Origin: Rickettsiales bacterium
GTDB lineage: Bacteria > Pseudomonadota > Alphaproteobacteria > Rickettsiales > UBA3002
Assembly: GCA_028281385.1 (NCBI GenBank)
Contig: JANQJY010000054.1
Span: 1 to 39,256, forward strand
DNA length: 39,256 nt
Direction: 5' to 3'
Program-made: the position numbers and the translations under genes
In this document: in pieces, positions 23,416 to 32,248 of the stretch
Position numbering within the stretch: position 1 is the stretch's first letter
How the letters are laid out: each line of letters starts with the position of its first letter
The notes under the pieces: generated by a model
Told to the model about the DNA's origin: nothing
Seen by the model: the letters and a program-made list of their open reading frames with translations, nothing else
Databases searched by the model: none

Positions 23416-25737
23416 TTATCCATTGACCGCTTCCGCTTGGTTGTGCCTGCGATGCTCGATGTCTAAGCGAACGTTTTGAGCCGCTTCGACCATATTAGCC
23501 AACGCAGGTTTGACCTCGTCCCAGTTGCGCGTTTTGAGCCCGCAATCCGGATTTACCCATACCTGCTTCTCATCCAATACTTTCAATGCTTTATGCAGCA
23601 GTCTTTCCATTTCTTCTGTTTTTGGAATACGTGGGCTGTGAATGTCATACACACCAGGTCCAATTTCATTGGGATATTTGAACTCTACGAACGCATCGAG
23701 CAGTTCCATCGCTGAACGAGACGTTTCGATTGATATGACATCCGCATCCAGATCGGCGATCGAATCGATAATATCGTTGAATTCGGAGTAACACATATGG
23801 GTGTGAATCTGGGTCGTATCTTCGATACCAGATGAAGAAATGCGGAACGCTTCCACGGCCCATTGTAAATAATCTGGTCGTTCGGATAACCGAAGCGGCA
23901 AACCTTCACGGAAGGCGGGCTCATCAATTTGGATGACATGAATGCCTGCGCTTTCAAGATCTTTGACCTCATCGCGGATTGCCAACGCGATCTGTTTGCA
24001 GGTTTGCGAACGCGGTTGATCATCACGCACGAACGCCCATTGCAGCATGGTCACCGGGCCAGTCAGCATGCCTTTGACCGGTTTTTTCGTCAGGCTTTGT
24101 GCATAGGCCGACCAGCGCACGGTCATTGGCTCCGGCCTAGAGACATCACCAAAAATGATGGGCGGCTTCACACAGCGCGAACCATAGCTTTGCACCCAGC
24201 CATTCTGGGTAAATGCATAACCTTCCAGCTGCTCACCAAAATATTCCACCATGTCATTACGCTCATATTCGCCATGTACCGGCACATCAATGCCGATCTC
24301 ATCTTGCCATGCAATCAACTCTTCGGTCATTTTCGACAAAAACGCATCATACTCCTCTTGTGAAATATCACCTTTTTTATGTTTAGCACGCATTTGGCGT
24401 ATTTCCTGTGTTTGCGGAAAAGAGCCGATGGTTGTAGTTGGTAATAAAGGCAGGGCAAGAGCCTCTTCCTGCGCCTTGATACGCTGGTCAAATATAGATT
24501 GCCTTTTTGCATCATCAGTCGTGAGAGATGCCATGCGGTCTTTGACTGCATTATTATGAATACGTGTTGATGCGTTACGAGACGCAATTGCTTCTGCATT
24601 GGCCGCAAATTCTTTAGCATAATCTTCTGGCCCTTCATTCTCAGCATGGGCAAGAAGACTGACTTCATGCAGCTTCTGCTTGGCAAATGCCAACCATCCT
24701 TTGAATTCATCATCCATTGCAGATTCATTGTCAAGATCGATTGGGCTGTGTAGTAAAGAGCATGAAGGAGCTACCATCACACGGTTCGGACCTAACGTGT
24801 CAGCTACCTTTTCAAGCACTTTGGCACTATCTGAAAGATTGTTTTTCCAAATATTGCGTCCATCTACCAGTCCAAGAGACAACCATTTGTCTTCATCCAA
24901 CATTTCCAAAACTGCATCGAGCTGCTCTGGCGCTCTCACCAAGTCGATATGTAAACCATCCGTAGGCAATGAGACGGTGAGTTCTATATTATCCTCCAGT
25001 GCACCAAAGTAGGTGGTAAGCAACAGCTTTGACTGACGGTTCTCGGTGAGTTTCGCGTAGGCTTGTTTGTAGGCAATTTTGGCGTCCTCTTCCAAGTCTA
25101 ATACCAAGCAAGGTTCATCGACCTGTATCCATTTAGCTCCTTCTGCCTCCAGCTGAGACATCACCTCTTCATAGACCGGCAACAGGCTATCAAGTAATGC
25201 AAGTGGAGATGTTTCGTCATACGATTTGCCGAGTAAAAGGAATGATACCGGCCCAAGCAACACAGGGCGCGTTTCAATAGCAAGTGCCTTCGCTTCTTTA
25301 TATTGATCAACCGCTTTGCCAGTGCTGAGTTTGAATTGTGTGGATTTTTTGAACTCCGGCACAATGTAATGGTAATTGGTATCAAACCACTTCGTCATTT
25401 CCATGGCGACAACATCCACGTTATCATTCTGTTTTCCGCGCGCCATGGCAAAATAAAGGTCTGTATCAACCGATTCTTTATCAAAACCATAACGCTCAGG
25501 CACAGCGCCAACCATGGCAATGGTATCGAGCACGTGATCATAGAGCGAAAAGTCATTAGATGGAATATGCTCAACACCTGCTTCCTGCTGGAGTTTCCAG
25601 TGCCTAGCGCGCATCTCTTTTGCGACTTGGAGAAGTTCTTCCTCTGATGACTTGCCTTTCCAATAAGCTTCTTGGGCCTTTTTCAACTCTCGCTTTAACC
25701 CGACACGGGGAAACCCTAAATTTGCTGCGATGACCAT
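23416..25737 (-). CDS. metE: Cobalamin-independent methionine synthase MetE
   Basis: Transfers a methyl group from 5-methyltetrahydropteroyltriglutamate to homocysteine using a catalytic zinc. The 773-residue protein is full length: N-terminal domain ANLGFPRVGLKRELKKAQE, GPVSFLLLGK, then the C-terminal catalytic barrel with TTTIGSFPQTQEIRQ, RNDMVEYFGEQLEGYAFT, GPVTMLQWAFVRDD, QIDEPAFREGLP, and the zinc ligands in HTHMCYSEF and NPDCGLKTR. AAGGAGAG precedes the ATG. It lies 24 bp downstream of a COG0523 GTPase and would share its promoter and Zur-like operator. Needing no B12 but abundant zinc, MetE is a plausible client of that GTPase. Confidence 0.97.
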   Translation of the reverse strand: MVIAANLGFPRVGLKRELKKAQEAYWKGKSSEEELLQVAKEMRARHWKLQQEAGVEHIPSNDFSLYDHVLDTIAMVGAVPERYGFDKESVDTDLYFAMARGKQNDNVDVVAMEMTKWFDTNYHYIVPEFKKSTQFKLSTGKAVDQYKEAKALAIETRPVLLGPVSFLLLGKSYDETSPLALLDSLLPVYEEVMSQLEAEGAKWIQVDEPCLVLDLEEDAKIAYKQAYAKLTENRQSKLLLTTYFGALEDNIELTVSLPTDGLHIDLVRAPEQLDAVLEMLDEDKWLSLGLVDGRNIWKNNLSDSAKVLEKVADTLGPNRVMVAPSCSLLHSPIDLDNESAMDDEFKGWLAFAKQKLHEVSLLAHAENEGPEDYAKEFAANAEAIASRNASTRIHNNAVKDRMASLTTDDAKRQSIFDQRIKAQEEALALPLLPTTTIGSFPQTQEIRQMRAKHKKGDISQEEYDAFLSKMTEELIAWQDEIGIDVPVHGEYERNDMVEYFGEQLEGYAFTQNGWVQSYGSRCVKPPIIFGDVSRPEPMTVRWSAYAQSLTKKPVKGMLTGPVTMLQWAFVRDDQPRSQTCKQIALAIRDEVKDLESAGIHVIQIDEPAFREGLPLRLSERPDYLQWAVEAFRISSSGIEDTTQIHTHMCYSEFNDIIDSIADLDADVISIETSRSAMELLDAFVEFKYPNEIGPGVYDIHSPRIPKTEEMERLLHKALKVLDEKQVWVNPDCGLKTRNWDEVKPALANMVEAAQNVRLDIEHRRHNQAEAVNG

Positions 25738-25761
25738 AATCTCTCCTTACTGTTTTGTTTG

Positions 25762-26865
25762 TTAGTTACGCATATCATTTATTGGCTGAACATTTCTTTT
25801 CATCGGTTCTTTAGGTATAGAATTTTCAACCACTTCCATAAATTTACGGAAGAGCTGTTCCACCTGCTCTTTTTTCATATTTCGGGTAATGAACACAAGC
25901 TTTGTGCGGCGGTCGTCATCAGGCCATTTATTGAGCCATTGCACCGGGTAAAATACTCCTTGAACCCCATGTATCATCGCTGCTCTGTCAGTGTCTTCAA
26001 TATTGACAATACCCTTCACCCGAATAAGGTCAGCATTCGTGGTCTCACTGAGATATTGCAACACTGTTACAAGAGCAGGAAAGCGAACGGGCTTATCATA
26101 CACAAATGAGAAGGCTTCAATCTCTTCACTATGTCGGTTAACATTGTGATGGTGGTGATTATGGTCATGATGACGGTAGTCATCATGATATGTCTCATGT
26201 TTGAGCCATTCTTTCACATCTTCAGATTTCTTGTATGGATCATAGGCATCAAGATTACATAGGCTGGAAAGGTCTGCATCACCGTATTGTGCCTGAATGA
26301 TCTCAGCAGAGGGATTAAGAGACTGCAGTCGCTTTAGCAACATGTGTGTCTCATCATCTTCTGCAAGATCAGTTTTACTCAGAATAATGCGTTCAGCAAT
26401 CACGATCTGTTTTACAGACTCCTTGTATTCATTCAATGTTTGGTTTCCGTTTACAGCATCTACAACCGTGACCACCCCACCAAGTTTATACACTCGAAGC
26501 AGATCTTTCGTAGTCATCAGCAAATGAATAATGGGCACTGGGTCGGCCAGCCCGGTCGTTTCAATCACCACACGGTCAAATTTTGGAATGCTGTCCTTGG
26601 ACATTTTATCGATAAGACCGAGCAATGTTTTGTTCAGATCATCGCGGATTGTACAACAGATACAACCGTTCCGCAGTTCTACAATATTTTCATCGCTGCT
26701 CTCGATTAGCGCATGATCCAGACCAATTTTACCAAATTCGTTGATGATAACGGCTGTATTTGCCATCTCTTTTTGCTTCAGTAGGACAGATAGTAATGTG
26801 GTTTTTCCACTTCCGAGAAATCCTGTAATGACCGTGATGGGAATAGGGCTTTGTAATTTGGCCAT
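25762..26865 (-). CDS. COG0523 (CobW-like) P-loop GTPase, putative zinc metallochaperone
   Basis: A 367-residue G3E GTPase. Walker A GFLGSGKT (15-22), the metal-binding C68-x-C70-C71 (NGCICC), ETTGLADP (switch region), SKTD in place of NKxD, then a histidine-rich stretch (YHDDYRHHDHNHHHH) before the CobW C-terminal domain (RVKGIVNI, VQGVFYPVQW). The family delivers metals to target enzymes; zinc-linked members are typically Zur-regulated and His-rich. Nothing around it relates to cobalamin or nitrile hydratase. The promoter (TTGACT at 26930-26925 on this strand) overlaps a Zur-box match, and metE follows, so I infer a zinc role, possibly loading MetE. Confidence 0.9.
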   Translation of the reverse strand: MAKLQSPIPITVITGFLGSGKTTLLSVLLKQKEMANTAVIINEFGKIGLDHALIESSDENIVELRNGCICCTIRDDLNKTLLGLIDKMSKDSIPKFDRVVIETTGLADPVPIIHLLMTTKDLLRVYKLGGVVTVVDAVNGNQTLNEYKESVKQIVIAERIILSKTDLAEDDETHMLLKRLQSLNPSAEIIQAQYGDADLSSLCNLDAYDPYKKSEDVKEWLKHETYHDDYRHHDHNHHHHNVNRHSEEIEAFSFVYDKPVRFPALVTVLQYLSETTNADLIRVKGIVNIEDTDRAAMIHGVQGVFYPVQWLNKWPDDDRRTKLVFITRNMKKEQVEQLFRKFMEVVENSIPKEPMKRNVQPINDMRN

Positions 26866-26898
26866 TTTTTCTCGCCGACGTTGGATTGATTTGGAGGT

Positions 26899-26921
26899 GT
26901 TATGTTATAATATAACACTTC
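26899..26921 (-). promoter_or_regulatory. Zur-box-like operator over the cobW-metE promoter
   Basis: The core TGTTATAATATAACA (26903-26917) is a perfect 7-1-7 dyad and equals the proteobacterial Zur core TGTTATAnTATAACA as I remember it; over the wider 23-bp consensus I count 19 of 22 defined positions matching. A -35 TTGACT (26930-26925 on the minus strand) puts the -10 inside the dyad, so bound repressor would block RNA polymerase. The gene starts 34 bp downstream. Confidence 0.65.
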
Positions 26922-27069
26922 TAAAGTCAACGATACGAGGAAATATGCAGCAAGGATTTTCTGTCCGGGATTGGCGGGGAAGATGTCTCATTAAATGCGC
27001 AAAGATTGGCTATGGCGGCGGCGTTGCCGTTTCTCTGTACGTAGCTCAGGGAATGTGTACTTTTTTGAT

Positions 27070-27144
27070 TGGCTGGGGCGGCAGGATTCGAACCTGCGAA
27101 TGACGATACCAAAAACCGTTGCCTTACCACTTGGCCACGCCCCA
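27070..27144 (-). tRNA. tRNA-Gln (anticodon TTG)
   Basis: On the minus strand a 75-nt cloverleaf with encoded CCA: acceptor TGGGGCG/CGCCCCA, D-arm GCCAAGTGGTAAGGC, anticodon stem ACGGT/ATCGT with loop TTTTGGT giving anticodon TTG, and T-arm with GGTTCGAATCC. It closely resembles E. coli tRNA-Gln. Apparent protein frames crossing it are translations of the tRNA and are not genes. Confidence 0.95.
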
Positions 27145-27186
27145 GCACGGGTGGAACCAGCTTTCTACCCCAGCAGGCAGCAAGAT

Positions 27187-27519
27187 TCAACCGGAATGTG
27201 AATGGGTTTGCGTGTGGATCCAGTCAAGGAATGCCGGATTTCCATTGCCTACCGGTAAGCTGAGAATACAGGGGCAGTCATAGGAATGCTGGGCCAAGAT
27301 GGCCTCTTTGACAGGCTCGAATCGATCGGCAGTGGTCTTGAGCCATAAAATGACTTCCTGCGATTCTTCCAGCCGACCTTCCCACTCATATAGTGAGGTG
27401 ATGGAGGGAATGATATTGGCACAGGCGACATAGGCCTGTTCAACCAGTGTACGACCGATCGCCTTTGCCTCTTCGTCATCGGCACAGGTAGTATAGATAA
27501 TGATCGCGTCTTCGGTCAT
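27187..27519 (-). CDS. cutA: CutA-family protein (divalent cation tolerance)
   Basis: A 110-residue CutA1 trimer-forming protein: IIYTTCADDEEAKAIGRTLV, ACANIIPSITSLYEWEGRL, EVILWLKTTADRFEPV and HSYDCPCILSLPVGNGNPAFLDWI. CutA was linked to copper tolerance in E. coli, but its biochemical role is unsettled. The open frame extends much further upstream, but that part is the reverse reading of the preceding pilin gene and its terminator. I choose ATG 27519; an ATG at 27534 (five residues longer) falls at the terminator's T-tract. No ribosome site is strong. Confidence 0.9.
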   Translation of the reverse strand: MTEDAIIIYTTCADDEEAKAIGRTLVEQAYVACANIIPSITSLYEWEGRLEESQEVILWLKTTADRFEPVKEAILAQHSYDCPCILSLPVGNGNPAFLDWIHTQTHSHSG

Positions 27520-27534
27520 GCCTGCACATAACAT

Positions 27535-27566
27535 AAAAAAAGCCGCCTCGTAAAGAGACGGCTTTT
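27535..27566 (-). terminator. Rho-independent terminator of the pilin gene
   Basis: On the minus strand AAGCCGTCTC-TTTAC-GAGGCGGCTT forms a 10-bp stem with one G-T pair and a five-base loop, followed by a T-tract. It lies about 20 bp after the pilin stop and directly before cutA. Confidence 0.85.
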
Positions 27567-27586
27567 CCGATAAAGGATATAAACGC

Positions 27587-28441
27587 TTAGTTGAAGCGCA
27601 TACGCAACTGACAAGCAGGTGTGCTTGCATTATCCTGCGTTGAGGTGTTGTAAGCGTCATCCGCCGTATTGTCCGTCGTGTCTGCTCCCTGGTCAACACA
27701 ATCACCGGCGGCAATAGTAGCTGAAGCAACTGGCGTTGCAGCAATATTCACACTGGTGGTGCTGTCCATTGCACGAACAATACCGGTATACGGCACGCCG
27801 TCATCCACCTTGCTATCCAGTTGATCGGCTTCCGCAGGGGTTAGTGATGAAGTCAATGTCCACTCACCACCGCCACCGGCAGAGGTGACGCCCGAAATTT
27901 GAAAGTAATTAAATCCGGCATTGGAATAAACCAGGAAATAGTTACCGCGACCAAGTTTGGTCTCAAGTACATATTCATTTTGTGCACCGCTGGCGATGGG
28001 TACGGCTATGTTACCGTTGGGGACAGAATTAAACGTACCTTCTACCAATTCGGCAAAGCTGAGGTCTTGCCAGAACAGGGCGGTTTCACCACCAAATTCG
28101 GTCAGTGTCGTGCCTGCAGTCGTGGCTTCATCCCATGACTCTAACAGCCGGTTACCATCACCACGGCCAATCGTACCATCACGTACCGTTCCTGCCACAT
28201 CCGGAAAACCGTATTGCGTAGCAGTGGTCGAACGCAAATCGCCTGGAATACCGTTAAAACGCGTACGGAAAGTATTAACCGCTGCGTTCAGTTTTTCATA
28301 TTGACCGATCGTCGAACGCATCTCTGCTGCCTTAATCAAGTCTTGTCCAACGAGGACACCGCCGACGATCAGTCCGATAATCACCAGAACGATCGCAAGC
28401 TCTACTAGCGTAAATCCCGCTTTTGAATGTTGTTTTGTCAT
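27587..28441 (-). CDS. Type IV prepilin-like / pseudopilin protein
   Basis: A 284-residue secreted protein with a class III signal: basic leader MTKQHSKAG, cleavage before F10, and E at mature position 5 (GFTLVELAIVLVIIGLIVGG), continuing into the pilin alpha-1 helix (QDLIKAAEMRSTIGQYEKLNAAVNTF). The globular part is Gly/Thr/Asn-rich, with a cysteine pair near the C-terminus (GDCVDQ and TPACQL) that could form the D-region disulfide. A GGGAG ribosome site lies upstream and a strong terminator downstream, so it is monocistronic. It shares the FNGIPGDL-type segment with the pilin genes at 33383 and 34311 (YFALPGDM). No pilus assembly genes are in the window. Confidence 0.85.
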   Translation of the reverse strand: MTKQHSKAGFTLVELAIVLVIIGLIVGGVLVGQDLIKAAEMRSTIGQYEKLNAAVNTFRTRFNGIPGDLRSTTATQYGFPDVAGTVRDGTIGRGDGNRLLESWDEATTAGTTLTEFGGETALFWQDLSFAELVEGTFNSVPNGNIAVPIASGAQNEYVLETKLGRGNYFLVYSNAGFNYFQISGVTSAGGGGEWTLTSSLTPAEADQLDSKVDDGVPYTGIVRAMDSTTSVNIAATPVASATIAAGDCVDQGADTTDNTADDAYNTSTQDNASTPACQLRMRFN

Positions 28442-28718
28442 TGCAAGCTCCCTTAATAAGTTATTGTTGCATAATAAACCACAAAATCGGCAGAAAGGTA
28501 AACCTTTAACACCGCTTCATGAGCTATGGGCTTAATTTACCTGAAGGCTGTTGCCGTTTCTCTTAAAAATGCGCAGTATTCGATTTTGAGGAGTCATTCT
28601 TAAAATCCATTAAGGAATTGATATATATGAATACATCAAGATTTCGCTGCTCAATTTGTAAACTGTAGCGAATTAAGCACTCTTTTTATCTATTTCATGC
28701 GTTATATCGGTACAGTAT

Positions 28719-30194
28719 TTACGCGCTGATTTTGGAAATAATCTGGCTGGTGCTTTTCCCCTCGACCAGTTCGATCAATTTCACTTCGCCGCCATAGGAC
28801 TGAACAATGTCGGCGCCGACTACCCCATCGAGGGTGTAATCCGCACCTTTCATGAGGATATTGGGCCTGAAGGCTTCGATCAGTTCCACTGGCGTATCTT
28901 CGCGGAAAATCACCACCATATCGACCGGAGACAGGGAGGCGAGCAGCAAGGCGCGGTCAATCTCGCTATTGACGGGGCGGGAGTCGCCTTTCAGGCGCTT
29001 CACCGAGTCATCGCTGTTTAGCCCGACAATCAGCCGGTCACACTGTGATCTGGCGTCTTCAAGCAGCCGGACATGGCCGGTATGAAGGATATCAAAACAG
29101 CCATTGGTAAAGCCGATGGTGAGCTTGTCACGCCGCCAACTGGCAATCTGATCTTCCGCCAGCGCACGCGGGAAAATTTTGTGCTGGTTGCCAACGGATT
29201 CCTGCACATGCAAGGCGGTTTTAAGATCGGTGCGGTAAATGGTGGCGGTGCCCAGCCGCCCAACGACGATGCCAGCGGCGAGATTGGCAAGACGTGCAGC
29301 TTCCGGCAGACTGCAGCCGCAGGCATAGGCGGTTGCCAGTGTGGCAATCACCGAATCGCCGGCGCCGGAAACATCGAACACTTCGCGCGCCTGTGCGGAA
29401 ATATGGGTCGCTTCCTTAGGGCTGCACAGGCTCATTCCTTCGCGGCCGCGGGTGACCAGCAGATGATTGATATGATGTTTTTTTATCAGCGTTTGAGCAG
29501 CTTCGGCAATGGCTTCTTCTGATGAAAGTGCATCATGATGACTGGCGGTACAAAGTTCCTTGAGATTCGGGCTGATAAGAAACGCGCCTTTATAGATGCT
29601 AAAATCGCGATGTTTGGGATCGACCATGACCGGAATATCAGTCTTATTGGCGATCTTGATCAACGCCTTGATCAATTCCGGAGTCAACACACCTTTGGCA
29701 TAATCGGACAGAATCACCACATCATGTCTGGGAATTTCATCGCGGGCGATCTGCAGGAGTGTGTCGCGGCTTTCTTCATGAATTGCGGTGACAGCCTCCC
29801 TGTCCGAGCGCAGCAATTGCTGATTTCCGGCGATATAGCGGGTTTTGTGGGTGCTGATACGGCCTTTTTCGGTGACGAGATAGGGCTCGATACGTGCTTC
29901 CTCACCAACCAGCCTGACCAGTTGATGCCCGGTATCATCATCGCCAACAACCGACAGAAAACAGCAGGATGCGCCGAGCGACACAATATTGCACACGACA
30001 TTGCCTGCGCCGCCCAGCATGCTGTCTTCTTTTTCCTGTTTGAATACCGGGATTGGCGCTTCCGGTGAAATACGTTCCACCGAGCCGTAAATAAAGCGGT
30101 CCAGCATGAGATCACCGATACACAGAATCGAGACGTCAGAGAAACGCTCTATCGCAGCGGCGAGGGGAGACGGGCTGCGCTCAATGTCGGTCAT
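28719..30194 (-). CDS. hldE: Bifunctional heptose 7-phosphate kinase / heptose 1-phosphate adenylyltransferase HldE
   Basis: Makes ADP-heptose precursor for the lipopolysaccharide inner core. Residues ~1-330 are a PfkB/RfaE1 kinase: SILCIGDLMLDRFIYGSVERIS, MLGGAGNVVCNI, DPKHRDFSIY, VTRGREGMSL and the catalytic FDVSGAGDSVIA. Residues ~350-491 are the RfaE2 cytidylyltransferase-like domain: GFTNGCFDILHTGHVRLL, VGLNSDDSVKRLKG, LMKGADYTLDGVVGAD and GKSTSQII. The length (491) is typical of the fused enzyme. It implies a heptose-containing outer membrane LPS. It follows the TrcR gene by 18 bp on the same strand. Confidence 0.96.
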   Translation of the reverse strand: MTDIERSPSPLAAAIERFSDVSILCIGDLMLDRFIYGSVERISPEAPIPVFKQEKEDSMLGGAGNVVCNIVSLGASCCFLSVVGDDDTGHQLVRLVGEEARIEPYLVTEKGRISTHKTRYIAGNQQLLRSDREAVTAIHEESRDTLLQIARDEIPRHDVVILSDYAKGVLTPELIKALIKIANKTDIPVMVDPKHRDFSIYKGAFLISPNLKELCTASHHDALSSEEAIAEAAQTLIKKHHINHLLVTRGREGMSLCSPKEATHISAQAREVFDVSGAGDSVIATLATAYACGCSLPEAARLANLAAGIVVGRLGTATIYRTDLKTALHVQESVGNQHKIFPRALAEDQIASWRRDKLTIGFTNGCFDILHTGHVRLLEDARSQCDRLIVGLNSDDSVKRLKGDSRPVNSEIDRALLLASLSPVDMVVIFREDTPVELIEAFRPNILMKGADYTLDGVVGADIVQSYGGEVKLIELVEGKSTSQIISKISA

Positions 30195-30212
30195 GAGATG
30201 TAAGAGAGCGGC

Positions 30213-30812
30213 TTAAGACGCCTGCGATGATGCGATATCGCCGTTGTCGGATTCGGAAGTGGCAGCGGGAGCGGCGTCTCCTTCTTCCTCTACCTTGGGA
30301 GCGTATTTGGCGACCAGTGCGTCGAGGTTGGTCTGGCTGCACAGGCCGAGCATGACCGGGTCTTTGGCTTTGATATTGCTGATATTCCAGTGGCTACGGT
30401 CGCGGATCGAGTCGATGGTTTTCTTGGTCGTGCCAATCAGCTTGCTGATTTTGGAATCAGGCAGATAAGGATGGTGCTTGACCAGCCAGGCGATGGCTTC
30501 GGGTTTATCCTGACGGCGGGCAACTGGCGTATAACGCGCGCCTTTGATTTTCTGGTCCATATGCTCGCGGGCTTTTTCTTTCAGCTGCAGCTTGTAGGTT
30601 GGGTCTTTTTCGCCTTTTTCGATTTCTTCGCGGTCCAGCTGGTTAGCGGCGATGGGATCCTGGCCGATAATGCCCTGCGCGACTTCGTCATCGGCAATGC
30701 CCTGAATTTCAAGCGCATGCATGCCGCAGAACTCGGCAATCTGTTCGAATGACAATCCGGTATTTTCAACCAGCCACACGGCGGTGGCTTTAGGCATAAT
30801 CGGTAACGGCAT
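30213..30812 (-). CDS. trcR: Cell-cycle transcriptional regulator TrcR (DUF1013)
   Basis: A 199-residue protein opening MPLPIMPKATAVWLVENTGL and carrying FEQIAEFCGMHALEIQGIAD, DPIAANQLDREEI and SKLIGTTKKTIDSIRDRSHW, with two HTH-like helical segments. The family (TrcR/DUF1013) is essentially restricted to Alphaproteobacteria and is part of cell-cycle transcription control, so it is a strong class marker. AAGGA lies before the ATG. The C-terminal ~30 residues are a low-complexity Glu/Ala/Ser tail. hldE follows 18 bp downstream. Confidence 0.92.
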   Translation of the reverse strand: MPLPIMPKATAVWLVENTGLSFEQIAEFCGMHALEIQGIADDEVAQGIIGQDPIAANQLDREEIEKGEKDPTYKLQLKEKAREHMDQKIKGARYTPVARRQDKPEAIAWLVKHHPYLPDSKISKLIGTTKKTIDSIRDRSHWNISNIKAKDPVMLGLCSQTNLDALVAKYAPKVEEEGDAAPAATSESDNGDIASSQAS

Positions 30813-30870
30813 GGGTGTATCCTTATGCTTGCGTTTCTATTTATCTCGACATTGTTCAGCAAAGATATTT

Positions 30871-30980
30871 CGTCATCCTGAGGAGTCGCGCCGTCGCTGA
30901 CAAGCGAAGGCGGACGACGTAAGGATCTAGATTCCTCCGTCCGCCTTCACTATTGTTTCGGCGAGACGTTCGGAATGACG
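30871..30980. repeat. Palindromic repeat element, copy 1 (intergenic)
   Basis: A 110-bp element bounded by CGTCATCCTGA and TCGGAATGACG (imperfect terminal inverts) with an internal perfect 11-bp inverted repeat GAAGGCGGACG/CGTCCGCCTTC. Its reverse complement shares blocks CGTCATTCCGAACG, GGAGGAATCT, GTCCGCCT and the ATGACG end with the copy at 33452-33554. It lies between the quinone oxidoreductase and trcR. Confidence 0.7.
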
Positions 30981-31006
30981 ATAAACCATATTCACTGAAC
31001 ACAGTC

Positions 31007-31969
31007 TCAGTCCCGCAGTTGTAATAAAATTTTTCCAAGATGCAAGCATTCTTCCATGCGTTTCAGCGCTTTTTCTACCTCTTTAAAGGAAAAGACACTG
31101 TCGATGACGGGCGATAACGTGCCATCCGTAATCCACGGCCAGACAGTGTATTCGATATCTTGCAGATAGGCGGCTTTTTGTTCGGCGCTGCGCCCGCGCA
31201 GGGTCACACCGCTCCAGCGCAGGTTTTTCAGCAGAAGGCCACCCATGCTCAATTCGGCTTTGGGGCCGTTCAGAAAGGCGATGGAGACCAGACGCCCACC
31301 CGGTCTCAGGCATGTCAGATTGCGCTGCATATATTTGCCGCCGACCATGTCGAGAATAACGTCCACGCCACCCATATTTTTGACTTCTGCGACAAAGTCC
31401 TGCTCCTTATAATGAATGGCTTTTGCACTGAGTGACTCACATAAGGCGCATTTTTCCTTGCTTCCGGCGGTGACGATAATCTCACAGCCATAGGCTTTGA
31501 CCATCTGGATGGCGGTGGTGCCGATACCGCTGGCACCACCATGCACCAGCACCGTCTGGCTCGGTGCGAGCTTTGCTTCGTCAAACAATGCCATCCATAC
31601 GGTGGTGACGCATTCGGGCAATCCTGCGACCTGTTTGAGGCTCAATGGTTTCGGAACAGGTAAAGCATGAGGCGCCTTGCAGGTGACATATTCGGCATAA
31701 CCGCCACCGGATAGCAGGGCACAGACCTCATCGCCCTTTTGATAGCGGGTGACGTTATCACCGGCTTCTGCCACTATGCCGGAGACTTCCAGCCCGGGAA
31801 TATCCTGCGGTGCATCGGGTGGCGGTGCATAGCTGCCTTGCATCTGAAACAGATCAGCACGGTTGAGGCCGGCATAATGGACCTCGATCAGCAACTCATT
31901 TTCCTGTGGAACAGGCACAGGCCGTTCCTCCATGATCAACTGGTGGTTCTGAATAATGACTGCGCGCAT
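31007..31969 (-). CDS. NAD(P)H-quinone oxidoreductase, zinc-independent MDR family (PIG3-like)
   Basis: A 320-residue medium-chain dehydrogenase/reductase: NRADLFQMQGSYAPPP, DIPGLEVSGIVAEAGDNVTR, the nucleotide loop VLVHGGASGIGTTAIQMVKA (AxxGxxG-like), DVILDMVGGKY and RPGGRLVSIAFL. The catalytic-zinc ligands of alcohol dehydrogenases are missing, placing it with quinone oxidoreductases such as PIG3/QOR. ATG 31969 (MRAVII) is the family start; an upstream GTG at 31981 would add four residues. It is divergent from the DUF1192 gene and separated from trcR by a repeat element, so it is likely transcribed alone. Confidence 0.88.
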   Translation of the reverse strand: MRAVIIQNHQLIMEERPVPVPQENELLIEVHYAGLNRADLFQMQGSYAPPPDAPQDIPGLEVSGIVAEAGDNVTRYQKGDEVCALLSGGGYAEYVTCKAPHALPVPKPLSLKQVAGLPECVTTVWMALFDEAKLAPSQTVLVHGGASGIGTTAIQMVKAYGCEIIVTAGSKEKCALCESLSAKAIHYKEQDFVAEVKNMGGVDVILDMVGGKYMQRNLTCLRPGGRLVSIAFLNGPKAELSMGGLLLKNLRWSGVTLRGRSAEQKAAYLQDIEYTVWPWITDGTLSPVIDSVFSFKEVEKALKRMEECLHLGKILLQLRD

Positions 31970-32035
31970 AGAAGACTTCACAAATTGGGATTATGTGCTA
32001 CATCATTAGCAAAAATAACTAAATGGAGGCAAGCC

Positions 32036-32227
32036 ATGTCCGGTATCTATGATGAAGAAGGCCGCAAGATTGATCTGGATACACCCAGAGAGCGCCAGCT
32101 CGAACATCTGTCCGTCGAAGGCATGCAGGACTATATAGGCTGGCTTGAAGCGGAAATTGCACGGGTGAAAGTCGAAATCGACAGTCGCGGCAGCGTGAAG
32201 GATGCTGCCGAAGCGTTATTCTCATAA
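32036..32227 (+). CDS. DUF1192 family small protein
   Basis: A 63-residue protein MSGIYDEEGRKIDL... containing DYIGWLEAEIARVKVEID, a short helical/coiled-coil segment, matching DUF1192, a small acidic family of Alphaproteobacteria with no known function. GGAGG at 32025-32029 fixes the ATG at 32036; the frame is open far upstream, but that part is the reverse reading of the oxidoreductase gene. The patatin gene starts 21 bp after its stop, probably in one transcript. Confidence 0.85.
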   Translation: MSGIYDEEGRKIDLDTPRERQLEHLSVEGMQDYIGWLEAEIARVKVEIDSRGSVKDAAEALFS

Positions 32228-32248
32228 AACTATCCAAAAGGACCTTCC

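Noticed and set aside
26741-27201. Open frames crossing 26995-27201 containing GRQDSNLR-type peptides
   Set aside because: They are translations of the antisense of tRNA-Gln (27070-27144), a classic false-gene source.
27187-27744. 185-residue version of CutA
   Set aside because: The extra N-terminus reads backwards through the pilin 3' end and its terminator; the family starts at the MTEDAIIIYTT segment.
31739-32035. Longer start for the DUF1192 gene
   Set aside because: That part is the opposite strand of the quinone oxidoreductase; GGAGG before 32036 marks the true start.
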